A stretch of DNA of 64,000 nt from Nocardioides acrostichi (GCF_015319165.1 NZ_JADIVZ010000001.1:186001-250000); one strand, 5' to 3'. Shown: positions 8,072-16,455, counted from the stretch's first letter. Notes: generated from the sequence alone by a model not told the origin. Numbers and translations are program-made.

Positions 8072-9292
8072 ATGGCGATCAGCGACGTGGCCGAGTACAC
8101 GCACCTCACCGACGAGCAGGTCGAGGCGCTCGGAGCCGAGCTCGACAAGGTCCGCGAGGAGATCGAGGCCTCGCGCAACGCCGACGACGCCGCCTACATC
8201 CGGCGGATGATCAAGATCCAGCGGGGTCTCGCCACCGCGGGTCGCGTGGTTCTCATGGCGACCCCGCACTCGAAGAGAACCCGTGTGCCCGGTGCCATCG
8301 CCGGCGGCGCGCTGCTGGGCGTGGCCAAAATCCTCGAGAACATGGAGATCGGCCACAACGTCATGCACGGCCAGTGGGACTGGATGAACGACCCCGAGAT
8401 CCACTCCTCCAACTGGGAGTGGGACACCGCGCAGCCGGCCGAGCAGTGGAAGCACTCGCACAACTACGTGCACCACCAGTTCACGAACGTGCTCGGCTAC
8501 GACAACGACATCGGGTACGGCATCCTGCGCATGGCGCGGGAGCAGAAGTGGCACCCGGCCAACCTCGGCCAGCCGGTCTACAACGCCCTGCTGGCCTCGC
8601 TGTTCCAGTGGGGCGTGGCTCTCCACGACCTCGACATCGAGAAGATCCGCAAGCAGGAGAAGGATCCGAAGGAGATGATGCGCCAGCTCAAGCAGATCTG
8701 GCGCAAGGGCCGCAACCAGGTCATCAAGGACTACGTCGTCTACCCGGCGCTGTCTGGGCCGCACTGGAAGACGACGCTCAAGGCCAACGCCGCGGCGAAC
8801 CTGACCCGCAATCTCTGGGCCTACATGATCATCTTCTGCGGCCACTTCCCCGACGGGGCCCTGCATTTCACCGAGGACGAGATCGAGGACGAGACCCGCG
8901 CGGAGTGGTACCTGCGCCAGATGCTCGGCTCGGCCAACTTCGAGGGCGGCAAGCTGCTGCACGTGATGTCGGGCCAGCTCGGCTACCAGATCGAGCACCA
9001 CCTCTTCCCCGACCTGCCGAGCAACCGGTACGCCGAGATCTCGGTGCGGGTTAGGGAGCTGTGCGAGGAGTACAACATCCCGTACACCACCGGACCGCTG
9101 CACCAGCAGTACGGGCAGGCGCTGCGCACGATCATGAAGCTGTCGCTGCCCAACAAGATGACCAGCGACAACAAGCCCACCCCGCCGGACCCGACCCGCG
9201 AGCCGGTCGAGCGGCGTCGCAAGAGCGATGCCGAGCGCCCGTCGCGTCGGGCCGAGTTGGGTCAGTGGTCGCGCAACCTGCGCAGCGCGTGA
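8072..9292 (+). CDS. Membrane acyl-CoA (stearoyl-type delta-9) fatty acid desaturase
   Basis: This 406-residue integral membrane di-iron desaturase has the three histidine boxes HNVMH (about residue 92), HSHNYVHH (about 130) and QIEHH (about 305), matching the DesA3-like group. It introduces a cis double bond in long-chain acyl-CoA using oxygen and electrons from the upstream ferredoxin reductase. A clear AGAAGGGA ribosome site precedes the ATG. The last 40 residues are charged and probably cytoplasmic. The GC-rich spacer before it repeats ACCACC, which looks like simple sequence. Confidence 0.93.
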   Translation: MAISDVAEYTHLTDEQVEALGAELDKVREEIEASRNADDAAYIRRMIKIQRGLATAGRVVLMATPHSKRTRVPGAIAGGALLGVAKILENMEIGHNVMHGQWDWMNDPEIHSSNWEWDTAQPAEQWKHSHNYVHHQFTNVLGYDNDIGYGILRMAREQKWHPANLGQPVYNALLASLFQWGVALHDLDIEKIRKQEKDPKEMMRQLKQIWRKGRNQVIKDYVVYPALSGPHWKTTLKANAAANLTRNLWAYMIIFCGHFPDGALHFTEDEIEDETRAEWYLRQMLGSANFEGGKLLHVMSGQLGYQIEHHLFPDLPSNRYAEISVRVRELCEEYNIPYTTGPLHQQYGQALRTIMKLSLPNKMTSDNKPTPPDPTREPVERRRKSDAERPSRRAELGQWSRNLRSA

Positions 9293-9311
9293 GCCTGGGC
9301 AGGTCCAGGCC

Positions 9312-9665
9312 ATGATCAGAGGCCTCTCGCGTCCGGTCGACCCCGTCTCCGCTCCCTTCGCCTGGGAGCCGGACGACGAGGGTCGGCCGGCGCTGGTCGC
9401 ACCCCGTGTCACGCAGTGCGCGCTGAGTCGCATCTGCGGGGCGTGCGGTGAGTCGCTCGGGCGACCCGTCGCGTTCCTGGGTGACGATCTGGAGACCCGC
9501 CGCAACGCCTTCCACGCGCCCCCGCTGCACGAGCAGTGCGCGCACGGGCTGCTCGATCGTCATCCCGGCACGCACATCGTGCTCACCAGCGGCTTCGACT
9601 TCATCCGGCCGCACAAGGACGACACCGACCGCCGTCCGGTCTTCGTGCCCAACTCACCGCTTTGA
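9312..9665 (+). CDS. Small conserved hypothetical protein with clustered cysteines
   Basis: The 117-residue protein has no family I can name. It contains CALSRICGACGESLGRPVAF, a C-x5-C-x2-C cluster that could bind zinc, and later conserved-looking ETRRNAFHAPPLHEQCAHGL. Start ATG 9312 was chosen because the other upstream codons run back into the desaturase gene. It follows the desaturase by 19 bp and may be the last gene of that operon. Function unknown. Confidence 0.6.
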   Translation: MIRGLSRPVDPVSAPFAWEPDDEGRPALVAPRVTQCALSRICGACGESLGRPVAFLGDDLETRRNAFHAPPLHEQCAHGLLDRHPGTHIVLTSGFDFIRPHKDDTDRRPVFVPNSPL

Positions 9666-9668
9666 GCC

Positions 9669-9792
9669 GACCTGCCACCAGTTTTCGCGTGACCCGTCGC
9701 GAGTTCTCGCGTGACCTGCCACCAGTTTTCCGATGATCTGGCACGACGTGTGAAAACTCGTGGCAGGTGGGTTGAAAACTAGCGACAGGTCA
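9669..9792. repeat. Intergenic array of about 22-bp repeats in opposing orientation
   Basis: Three forward copies related to GACCTGCCACCAGTTTTC begin near 9669, 9690 and 9712. Two copies of the same motif in reverse orientation follow (GAAAACTCGTGGCAGGT near 9753-9769 and GAAAACTAGCGACAGGTC near 9774-9791). The opposing copies can pair to form a long hairpin between the convergent genes at 9665 and 9885. It resembles a REP-type palindromic element more than a simple terminator. Confidence 0.75.
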
Positions 9793-9884
9793 GTTGGGAC
9801 TCGACTGGATCCGTCGCGGCCCCGCACGCTCGGCCGCGGTCGCCCCTCGACCTCCGAACATCACTCCGGCTGCTGGCTGAGCGA

Positions 9885-11171
9885 TCAAAAACCGGTGCGG
9901 CAGTAGGGGCTCGGGCCGGCGTGGTCGGCCATGGCGGCGAAGGTGTCGACGCCGGTGCCGGTGAGGCGTCCGGCGGCGGCCACCGTGTGCACGGGCACGT
10001 CGCCGAGGTACAGCGTGCCGAGGGTCTCGACGTCGGTGTGGACGTCGGCCGTCTCGGTGCTGGGCTCGAGGGTGCCGATGCCCTTCGCAGTGGTCAGCCG
10101 CCAGCGTCCGGACACGTGACCGAGCGGGTCGGCGACGTCGAGCACCACGGAGCCGTCCTCCCGCCATGGGCGTGCGCCGAGGGTCCGGGGCAGGTCGAGC
10201 AGACGCACCCAGAGCATGTCGCGCACCAGGGTGGTCTTGACGCAGCGCGGGTCGACCACGGCGTGATCGAGCGGGTCGTCGTGCAGCAGCCGAGCCCGGG
10301 CCACCGAGAGCAGGTCGACGCCGGCCAGGTACTCCCAAAGGCGCAGCTCCGCGGCGGGCGTCAGGGCGATGAGGTCGCCGATGTCGATGCGGTGATGGTC
10401 GTGGTCATCGCCCTCCTTGGGCGTGTAGAGCACGTATCCGTCAGGAGTGCCGTCGACATCGAGGTGGACGATCGCGACGAGCCGTCGGTTGATGCCGCCG
10501 GTCTCCCAGTCGAAGTCTCCGGACTGGAACTGCCGGTAGAAGGCCGGGCGGCTCACCTCGCCGCGGGTACGACGCAGATGTTCGGCCTTGACCCGCTGCA
10601 CGAGCGGCCAGGCGTCGCCGGGCAACAGCTGCTCCAACGAGCCGTCGTCGGCGAACCCGGGTCGCAACCTCAGGCGGCCCGGTCGGATGTCGACCTCGAC
10701 CTGCCGGTAGCGGGTGGCCGGACCGAAGCCGAACCGACCGTAGATCGACCCCTCCGAGACGGTGAGCGCCGCGATGGGGGCGCCATCGGCCGCAGCCACC
10801 GCGAGATCCTCGGTCATGAGGCGGGAGAGGATGCCGCGCCGACGGTGCGTGGGGGCGACCGTCACGTCGCTGATCATGTGCAGCGGCACAAGCTCCGGGC
10901 CGCCCACGTTCAGCTCGCCGCGCCACGAGCTGAAGGTGGCGACGGGCCTCGGGGTCGCGCCGACGGCACTGTGTGTCGGCGTCGCGTGACGCAGAGTGAC
11001 GTCGTCCTCGCGGCTGTGCTCGAGCCAGCGGCCGAACTTCTCGTCGTCGAGCCGGCCCTCGATGAAGGCGCTGCTCCAGGCGTCGGCATAGGCGTGCAAC
11101 CGGCTCCGCGAGTCCGCGTCGTCCGCGTGCACGTCGAGGGTGCCGAAGGTCAGGTCGTCGTGCGTGCTCAC
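9885..11171 (-). CDS. Eis-like GNAT N-acetyltransferase with sterol-carrier-like C-terminal domain
   Basis: A 428-residue protein of the Eis family: a GNAT acetyl-CoA domain (ISDVTVAPTHRRRGILSRLM is the pyrophosphate-binding motif, about residues 100-120), a second degenerate GNAT repeat (YRQVEVDIRPGR onward) and a sterol-carrier-protein-like C-terminal domain ending in YCRTGF. In Eis the C-terminal carboxylate takes part in catalysis. Eis enzymes acetylate several amines of aminoglycosides or protein lysines; the natural substrate here is unknown. The GTG at 11171 is preceded 7 bp away by a TACGGT box (gene strand), so a leaderless start there is preferred to GTG 11180. Confidence 0.85.
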   Translation of the reverse strand: MSTHDDLTFGTLDVHADDADSRSRLHAYADAWSSAFIEGRLDDEKFGRWLEHSREDDVTLRHATPTHSAVGATPRPVATFSSWRGELNVGGPELVPLHMISDVTVAPTHRRRGILSRLMTEDLAVAAADGAPIAALTVSEGSIYGRFGFGPATRYRQVEVDIRPGRLRLRPGFADDGSLEQLLPGDAWPLVQRVKAEHLRRTRGEVSRPAFYRQFQSGDFDWETGGINRRLVAIVHLDVDGTPDGYVLYTPKEGDDHDHHRIDIGDLIALTPAAELRLWEYLAGVDLLSVARARLLHDDPLDHAVVDPRCVKTTLVRDMLWVRLLDLPRTLGARPWREDGSVVLDVADPLGHVSGRWRLTTAKGIGTLEPSTETADVHTDVETLGTLYLGDVPVHTVAAAGRLTGTGVDTFAAMADHAGPSPYCRTGF

Positions 11172-11239
11172 GATCGCCACCGTAGGGGAGCGGTCGGCAA
11201 CGGGGCCACGCGGTTTCTCCGCTGGCCTAGGGTCGGCGC

Positions 11240-12337
11240 ATGGCGTCGAAGGCTGCCGAGGTGCAGGCGGGTGGGCGAGCGGTGCGGGTGAGCAGTCCGG
11301 ATCGCGTGATCTACGAGGCCACCGACCACACGCCCGACATCACGAAGCTGATGGTCGCCGAGTACGTCGCCTCGGTCGAGGACGGCCTGATGCGTGCGCT
11401 GCGCGACCGACCGACGGCCCTGGAGCGCTGGCCCTCCGGCGTGCGTGAGGGCATGAAGCTGGCGACCGGGCAGGCCGATCGCAACGCCGATGCGTTCTAC
11501 CAGAAGCGGGTGCCCCGAGGTGCGCCCGACTACCTCGAGACGGCACGCATCACGTTCCCCTCCGGTCGCGCCGCCGACGAGATCTGCCCGACCGAGATCG
11601 CGGTGCCCGTGTGGTGCGCGCACATGGGCACCCTCACGTTCCACCCGTGGCCGGTGCGTCGCACCGCCGATCCCGACAGTCTCGATCGTCCCGACGAGCT
11701 GCGCATCGACCTCGACCCGCAGCCCGGAACGAGCTTCACGGACGCCGTCCGCGTGGCCGGCGTCGCACTCGACCTGCTCGGAGAGCTGGGGCTGCGTGGG
11801 TTCGTGAAGACCTCCGGCAACCGCGGCGTGCACATCTACGTGCGCATCGCACCCCGGTGGGCGTTCGCCGAGGTGCGTCATGCCGCCATCGCCTTCGGGC
11901 GGGCACTGGAGGGGCGCGACGACCAGGTCACGACGGCGTGGTGGAAGGAGGAGCGGGGGGAACGGGTCTTCGTCGACTTCAACCAGAACTGCCGCGACCG
12001 GACCATCGCGTCGGCGTACTCGCTGCGACCGCTACCGGGCGCCCCGGTCTCGACGCCACTGCCCTACGCGCAGCTGCGCGAGCTCACGGACCCCCGCGAG
12101 CTGAACCTGACCACCGTGCCGGCGCTGCTCGCCGATCAGGGTGATGCCTGGGCCGAGATCGACGACGTGGCGCACTCCCTCGAGCCGCTGCTGGAGCTGT
12201 GGGAGGCAGACCCGCGTGAGCTGAACTTCCCGCCCGACCACCCGAAGATGCCCGGCGAGCCGCCGCGCGTGCAGCCCTCGAAGAAGGTGGCCGAGCACTG
12301 GGACCAGGACGGCAATCGGGTGGACGGTCCGAAATGA
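11240..12337 (+). CDS. LigD-type primase-polymerase domain protein (NHEJ polymerase)
   Basis: The 365-residue protein is a stand-alone archaeo-eukaryotic primase-type polymerase like the PolDom of LigD. Catalytic DxD appears as LRIDLDPQPG (about residue 153), followed by VKTSGNRGVHIYVRI and FVDFNQNCRDRTIASAYSLR with the third carboxylate. It should add ribo- or deoxynucleotides in end joining or gap repair. No ligase or nuclease domain is fused, but LigC lies about 1.5 kb downstream on the other strand. A TAGGGT box at 11228-11233 sits 6 bp before the ATG, indicating leaderless mRNA. Confidence 0.9.
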   Translation: MASKAAEVQAGGRAVRVSSPDRVIYEATDHTPDITKLMVAEYVASVEDGLMRALRDRPTALERWPSGVREGMKLATGQADRNADAFYQKRVPRGAPDYLETARITFPSGRAADEICPTEIAVPVWCAHMGTLTFHPWPVRRTADPDSLDRPDELRIDLDPQPGTSFTDAVRVAGVALDLLGELGLRGFVKTSGNRGVHIYVRIAPRWAFAEVRHAAIAFGRALEGRDDQVTTAWWKEERGERVFVDFNQNCRDRTIASAYSLRPLPGAPVSTPLPYAQLRELTDPRELNLTTVPALLADQGDAWAEIDDVAHSLEPLLELWEADPRELNFPPDHPKMPGEPPRVQPSKKVAEHWDQDGNRVDGPK

Positions 12338-12385
12338 CGAGAACCGCTCGGGGCCGTCCCTGACTCGGCCTCGAGCGGTTCTCGT
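12337..12385 (+). terminator. Intrinsic-type terminator after the polymerase gene
   Basis: A long hairpin starts at the last base of the stop codon: ACGAGAACCGCTCG at 12337-12350 pairs with CGAGCGGTTCTCGT at 12372-12385. The downstream TGTCG lacks a strong T-tract, as is common in high-GC actinobacteria. Confidence 0.8.
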
Positions 12386-12659
12386 TGTCGTGAGTTCCCC
12401 CCGGAACTCCCAAGAACCCGAGATGCTTCCGCGCTCCCCCCAGAACCGCGGACGCTTAGATCCTTGTCGCCGATTCACCCCCCGGTGTCTCGACGCCCCA
12501 ACCCTAGAGAGGTTGCTGTGCTGCGGCGACCTAGCCACGTCCACAGCTCTTCTAGACTTTGGTAACACCGTCGGGGGGTATCGACGACGTGCGCTTTCTG
12601 GCCACGCGGAACGGCCCTGATGAGCATTGCGGCCGCGCTCTTCGGGTACTTTGCGGGCC
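12386..12659. other. Non-coding stretch upstream of the sulfotransferase gene
   Basis: No convincing gene is seen. The stretch is locally less GC-rich and contains CTAGACTTTGGTAAC near 12554. At its right edge, TACTTT at 12647-12652 lies 7 bp before the ATG at 12660 and is the probable leaderless -10 box of the sulfotransferase gene. Confidence 0.5.
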
Positions 12660-13289
12660 ATGATGGTCTCCCACGAGCGTCGGATGCTCTTCGTGCACGT
12701 GCAGAAGACCGGCGGCTCGACCATCGACACGATGCTCGAGCAGGCGATCCCCGACGCCGAGTATCTGCAGGGGCTGCGCGGTGGGCGTCACGCGCGGCTC
12801 GCGCCGGCGCTGAAGCAGTACCCCGAGCTCGGCGACTACTTCATCTTCGGCTTCGTGCGGAACCCGTGGGCGCGGATGTACTCGTGGTACGCCATGATCC
12901 AGCGGGCGCAGGAGAACGCCGACGCCGGCGTCGAGAAGGCGGCCAAGCAGTTGCGCAAGAACCGGCTGTGGAAGAAGGTGCTCGCCGATCATCCGGACTT
13001 CGAGACCTTCATCATGCGGGGGCCGGAGGACCACCGCGAGCTGCGTCGTCCGCAGATCAGCTACCTGCGCACCACGGGCCGCCGCGCCGACTTCATCGGT
13101 CGCCAGGAGCGGTTCGACAAGGATCTGCAGAAGGTCTGGGGTCGGATGGGGCTCGAGTGGCCGGGGGAGTCGTTGAAGGTGAACACCGGGCCCAGCACCG
13201 ACTACCGCGAGCACTACACGCCGCAGATGCGCGACAAGGTCGCCGAGGTGTTCGCCAAGGACGTCAAGCGGTTCAAGTACGAGTTCTGA
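12660..13289 (+). CDS. Sulfotransferase family protein
   Basis: This protein of about 209 residues has the two PAPS-binding motifs of the sulfotransferase family 2 fold: LFVHVQKTGGSTIDTML near the N-terminus (5'-phosphosulfate loop) and IFGFVRNPWARMYSWY (3'-phosphate loop). DFIGRQERFDKDL is the conserved late helix. It would transfer sulfate from PAPS to a hydroxyl on a carbohydrate or lipid; the acceptor is unknown. ATG 12660 is chosen from the TACTTT box 7 bp upstream; ATG 12663 is the alternative. It stands alone between a strong terminator and a convergent gene. Confidence 0.82.
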   Translation: MMVSHERRMLFVHVQKTGGSTIDTMLEQAIPDAEYLQGLRGGRHARLAPALKQYPELGDYFIFGFVRNPWARMYSWYAMIQRAQENADAGVEKAAKQLRKNRLWKKVLADHPDFETFIMRGPEDHRELRRPQISYLRTTGRRADFIGRQERFDKDLQKVWGRMGLEWPGESLKVNTGPSTDYREHYTPQMRDKVAEVFAKDVKRFKYEF

Positions 13290-13310
13290 TCGTGCGCCGC
13301 GTCGGGGCCC

Positions 13311-13859
13311 TCAGATGAGGGACGCACCCTCGCCGCCGCCGGCGGACTGCTCGTCGATGGTCTCGTGCTCGAGCAGGTGCAGCACGGGCAGGTCGAGCTT
13401 GCGGCGCGCCTGGCTGGTCCAGTCGAGATGGAACAGCTCCGAGACCAGATGTGGCCGGGTGAGCACGATGGCCTCGCGGGCGTCGACGGCGCGCACCTGC
13501 TCGACCAGGGCATCGATCGGCGACGTCGTGGCGAGCGCTCCGGTGGCCTCCACGCCCTGAGCGGTCAGGGCTGCGACGCTGGCGGCCAGCGCCTCCTCGG
13601 AGCGTTTGCGGGCTTCCTCCTCGATCTCTTGGAGGTCCAGCTCGGGCAGCAGCGCGGCCGGCGACGCCAGGACGTCGCCGCCCGTGACGCCGCCCATGGC
13701 GGCCTCGACGCGGGCCGCGGCGTCGTCGGCTGGCAGCAGCACGTGATAGGCGACCTGCTCGCCCTCCTCGCGCAGCTCACTGTGCAGCGAGCTGATCTGC
13801 TGCGCGTCTGCCGCGCTCAGAGCCTGCTCGACGAGAAGGACGACGTCATAGGTGGCCAT
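13311..13859 (-). CDS. Hypothetical Rossmann-like (universal-stress-like) protein
   Basis: A 182-residue acidic soluble protein. YDVVLLVEQALSAADAQQI and AYHVLLPADDA look like the first strands of a universal stress protein-type alpha/beta fold. EALAASVAALTAQGVEATG and DAREAIVLTRPHLVSELFHLDWTSQARRKL follow the usual order of that fold. The nucleotide-binding glycine loop is not clear, so nucleotide binding is doubtful. A TAGATT box (gene strand, 13866-13871) lies 6 bp before the ATG, suggesting a leaderless start. It is 32 bp downstream of ligC in the same direction. Confidence 0.6.
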   Translation of the reverse strand: MATYDVVLLVEQALSAADAQQISSLHSELREEGEQVAYHVLLPADDAAARVEAAMGGVTGGDVLASPAALLPELDLQEIEEEARKRSEEALAASVAALTAQGVEATGALATTSPIDALVEQVRAVDAREAIVLTRPHLVSELFHLDWTSQARRKLDLPVLHLLEHETIDEQSAGGGEGASLI

Positions 13860-13891
13860 TGCTCGAATCTATCTCTCGACGGTGCGGCCGC

Positions 13892-14995
13892 TCACGCACC
13901 CGAGAGGATGTCGCCCAGGTCGTAGCCGACCACCTGCTCCAACTGGTCATACCCACACGACGCCGGGTCGCGGTCGGGGCGCCAGCGCTTGAAGTGCGCC
14001 GTGTGCCGGAACCGACGGCCCTCCATGTTGTCGTACTTGACCTCCAGCACGCGGTCGGGCCGCAACGGGGTGAAGGAGAGATCCTTTCCCTGGCTCCAGC
14101 GGCTCTGCGTGCCCGGCACGCGGTCGGGGTTCGCGATCGCCCACTCCTGCCAGGCGCCCCACGGGTGCTCCTCGATGGGGCAGACGAGCTCTTGGAGCTC
14201 GACCCAGAGTTCGGCTCGACGCGCCGCGGTGAAGCTGGCGCTCACACCCACGTGCTGGAGGGTTTCTCCGGAGTAGAGCCCCAGCAGCATGCTGCCGAGC
14301 AGTGGCTTCTCGGGCGTGGAGGTCTTGTGCTCGCGGTAGCCGCACAGCACGACGTCGGCGGTGCGCTCGTGCTTGATCTTGAGCATCGTGCGCGCGTTGG
14401 GGGAGTAGGGCTCGCCCAACGGTTTGGCCACGACTCCGTCGAGTCCCGCGCCCTCGAACTGCGAGAACCACTGTTGCGCGACGGCGGGATCCTCGGTGGT
14501 GCGGGTCAGGTGGCACGGCCCGCCCGCGAGGTGCCCGAGCGCCTGCTCGAGCGCTGCCCGCCTCTCGGCAAAGGGGAGCGCCGTCAGGTCGTCAGCCCCG
14601 AGCGCGAGGACGTCGAACGCGACGAACTCGGCGGGCGTCTCGCCGCTGAGCTTCTCGACGCGGGACGCCGCGGGGTGGATGCGCTCCTGGAGCACCTCGA
14701 ACTCCAGCTTGCGGGCGCCGGTGTCGGTGGGCAGCGCCACGAACACCTCCCCGTCGAGCACGCAGCGCTCGGGCAGTTGGGCGCGGGCCGCCTCGACGAT
14801 CTCCGGGAAGTAACGGGTCAGCGGCTTGGTGTTGCGACTGGCCAACTCGACCTCGTCGCCGTCTTTGAAGAGCAGGCACCGGAAGCCATCCCACTTCGGC
14901 TCGAACGACAGCCCGCCGAACTTCGCAGGATCGGGGACGCCCTTGACCGCCTTCGCGAGCATCGGCTGGACAGGCGGCATCACGGGCAGGTCCAC
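13892..14995 (-). CDS. ligC: ATP-dependent DNA ligase LigC
   Basis: The 367-residue protein matches mycobacterial LigC in length and order: N-terminus MDLPVMPPVQPMLAK, nucleotidyltransferase motif EPKWDGF with nucleophile Lys34, VLDGEVFV (motif III), FEGAGLDGVVAK (motif IV), MLKIKH (motif V), then an OB-fold domain with GKDLSFTPLRPDRVLEVKYDNMEG. It seals nicks using ATP, in DNA repair. GTG 14995 is preferred because TAGAGT (plus-strand ACTCTA, 15003-15008) lies 7 bp upstream and the N-terminus then matches the family; a TTG at 15025 would add ten residues. The separate LigD-type polymerase nearby suggests a shared repair role. Confidence 0.92.
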   Translation of the reverse strand: MDLPVMPPVQPMLAKAVKGVPDPAKFGGLSFEPKWDGFRCLLFKDGDEVELASRNTKPLTRYFPEIVEAARAQLPERCVLDGEVFVALPTDTGARKLEFEVLQERIHPAASRVEKLSGETPAEFVAFDVLALGADDLTALPFAERRAALEQALGHLAGGPCHLTRTTEDPAVAQQWFSQFEGAGLDGVVAKPLGEPYSPNARTMLKIKHERTADVVLCGYREHKTSTPEKPLLGSMLLGLYSGETLQHVGVSASFTAARRAELWVELQELVCPIEEHPWGAWQEWAIANPDRVPGTQSRWSQGKDLSFTPLRPDRVLEVKYDNMEGRRFRHTAHFKRWRPDRDPASCGYDQLEQVVGYDLGDILSGA

Positions 14996-15108
14996 GCCGG
15001 CGACTCTACGGCGCAGTGCCGACAAGCGGCCCGGACGTCATCCCTCGTGACGACACGGGCGTCCCGCATGAAGGACGACGGCCGCAACGGCCTAACCTTG
15101 GGCACCTA

Positions 15109-15187
15109 TCCCCGGTTGGTCTGCCGGCAGGGCCCGCCTGACTTTGAATCAGGACTAGCGACGTAGGTTCGACTCCTACCCGGGGAG
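15109..15187 (+). tRNA. tRNA-Gln (anticodon TTG), unusual variable loop
   Basis: Acceptor arms TCCCCGG (15109-15115) and CCGGGGA (15180-15186) pair fully. The D-stem is GGTC/GGCC with GG in the loop. The anticodon stem CCTGA/TCAGG holds the loop CTTTGAA, giving anticodon TTG (Gln, codon CAA), and the T-arm is GTAGG-TTCGACT-CCTAC. CCA is not encoded. A TAACCT box at 15093-15098 suits a promoter. Length is 79 nt because the variable loop is 9 nt and two nucleotides join the D and anticodon stems; position 14 is T, not A. A divergent or decayed tRNA is possible. Confidence 0.7.
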
Positions 15188-15259
15188 CCGATCGTCTCGG
15201 TGGTAGGTCTCGCACCGGTCAGCGCGATCTGAGACGGCTCCGGTCGTGTGCCGACTGGT

Positions 15260-16357
15260 TCAGGCGTGGAAGCGCGCCGCCATCCGTGCGGTGAACAGGT
15301 CGCGCCCCTTGCGGTCCACCACCATATCGAGGGGTGCCGGGCGGCTGGCGCCGTCCGGGCCGGGGATCTGTCCGACTCCGCCGGTGGAGCCGAGCGGAAG
15401 GAAGATGCGCCGCGTCTGCGCGGTGGAGGGGACGTAGGTGCTCTGAGCGGGGCGCCCCTCGATCCTCGCCGTCAGGTTCTCCACGACGGTGAGCGCCTGG
15501 GTCTGGGCCCACGTCGCCATCTTCGGGTCGGGCAGGTTCGTGATGTCGCCGACCGCGTACACGTGGTCGTGACCCGCGACGGTCAGGGAGGCGGTGACCG
15601 GCACCAGTCCGTGGTCGAGCGCCACGAGGGCGCCGTCCTCGAGGTAGGCGGTGTTGACCCGGGAGCCGAAGCTCCGAAACCAGATGTCCGCGGCGATCTC
15701 CTCGCCGGCCTCGGTGACGGCCGCGAACGTCTGGGCCACGCCCTCGGCGACCGGCGGGAGGCCGTCGATCCTCACGCCGAGCCTGACGTCGATGTCGAGG
15801 GACTGGAGCTGTCGCCTGAGCTCGTCTCGGACCTCGGGCAGGTAGCCGCGGAGGAGTTCGTCGTCAGGGTCGACGACCACAATGCGCTTGTGCGGCCACA
15901 CCTCGCGGATCTCCCCGGCCAGCTCGAGCCCGACCGGGCCAGCGCCGAGGATGAGGACCCGCTCGGCCTGCGCGAGCTGCCCGTGGGTCGCGCGCAGGTC
16001 GTCGAGCGCCTCGTCGATCGAGGAGTCGTGCCGGTGCGGGCGCGCCGGGTAGGAGTAGGAGGAGCCGGTGGCGAGGACCGTGAAGTCCGTCTCGACCCGG
16101 CCACCGCCGCGTAGCGTCACCCCGGTGGCGTCGACCGAGGCTGCATAGTCCTGGACCTGGCGTCCGCGACGCAGCAGCGAGCCGTACCTGAAGAACGCAC
16201 GCGGGGCGAAGTCGGGCTGGGTGAGAGCGCGCAGCGAGGCGGACACGTTGACGAACGCCTCGCGCGGGTCGATGAGAACGATGTCCGCCTTCTCGTCGAG
16301 GGCCTCGACGAGAAGGGTGCCGGCGAAGCCACCACCGACGATCGCAACGGAGGGCAT
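15260..16357 (-). CDS. FAD-dependent NAD(P)H oxidoreductase, type II NADH dehydrogenase/AIF-like
   Basis: This 365-residue protein has two Rossmann folds: VAIVGGGFAGTLLVEAL at residue 4 (FAD) and VLILGAGPVGLELAGEI near residue 135 (NAD(P)H), plus HVYAVGDITNLPDPKMATWAQTQ near residue 270, the second FAD contact. The pattern matches single-subunit quinone reductases and AIF/FSP1-like proteins. The missing C-terminal membrane helix argues for a soluble enzyme. It is divergent from a MarR gene across 98 bp that contain three operator-like palindromes, so redox or phenolic-compound control by that regulator is likely. An AAGGATG ribosome site precedes the ATG. Confidence 0.82.
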   Translation of the reverse strand: MPSVAIVGGGFAGTLLVEALDEKADIVLIDPREAFVNVSASLRALTQPDFAPRAFFRYGSLLRRGRQVQDYAASVDATGVTLRGGGRVETDFTVLATGSSYSYPARPHRHDSSIDEALDDLRATHGQLAQAERVLILGAGPVGLELAGEIREVWPHKRIVVVDPDDELLRGYLPEVRDELRRQLQSLDIDVRLGVRIDGLPPVAEGVAQTFAAVTEAGEEIAADIWFRSFGSRVNTAYLEDGALVALDHGLVPVTASLTVAGHDHVYAVGDITNLPDPKMATWAQTQALTVVENLTARIEGRPAQSTYVPSTAQTRRIFLPLGSTGGVGQIPGPDGASRPAPLDMVVDRKGRDLFTARMAARFHA

Positions 16358-16378
16358 GAGTCATCCTTCGATAGATTG

Positions 16379-16433
16379 GTTCGGATCACGAACGGTAGTT
16401 CGGGTTCCGAACATACGAGTTCGGGAACCGAAC
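16379..16433. promoter_or_regulatory. Triple inverted-repeat operator between oxidoreductase and MarR genes
   Basis: Three 15-bp sites of the form GTTCGG-N3-CCGAAC occur: GTTCGGATCACGAAC (16379-16393, one mismatch), GTTCGGGTTCCGAAC (16398-16412) and GTTCGGGAACCGAAC (16419-16433). Centres are 19 and 21 bp apart, so sites fall on about the same DNA face. They fill the divergent promoter region and are the expected targets of the adjacent MarR-type protein. Confidence 0.85.
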
Positions 16434-16455
16434 GACAAGTGGTGAAAGGAAGGAC

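Noticed and set aside
6908..9505. Open frame of 865 codons on the minus strand opposite the desaturase operon
   Set aside because: It is the antisense shadow of two well-supported genes in high-GC DNA; the translation is Val/Leu/Arg/Gly-rich with no domains.
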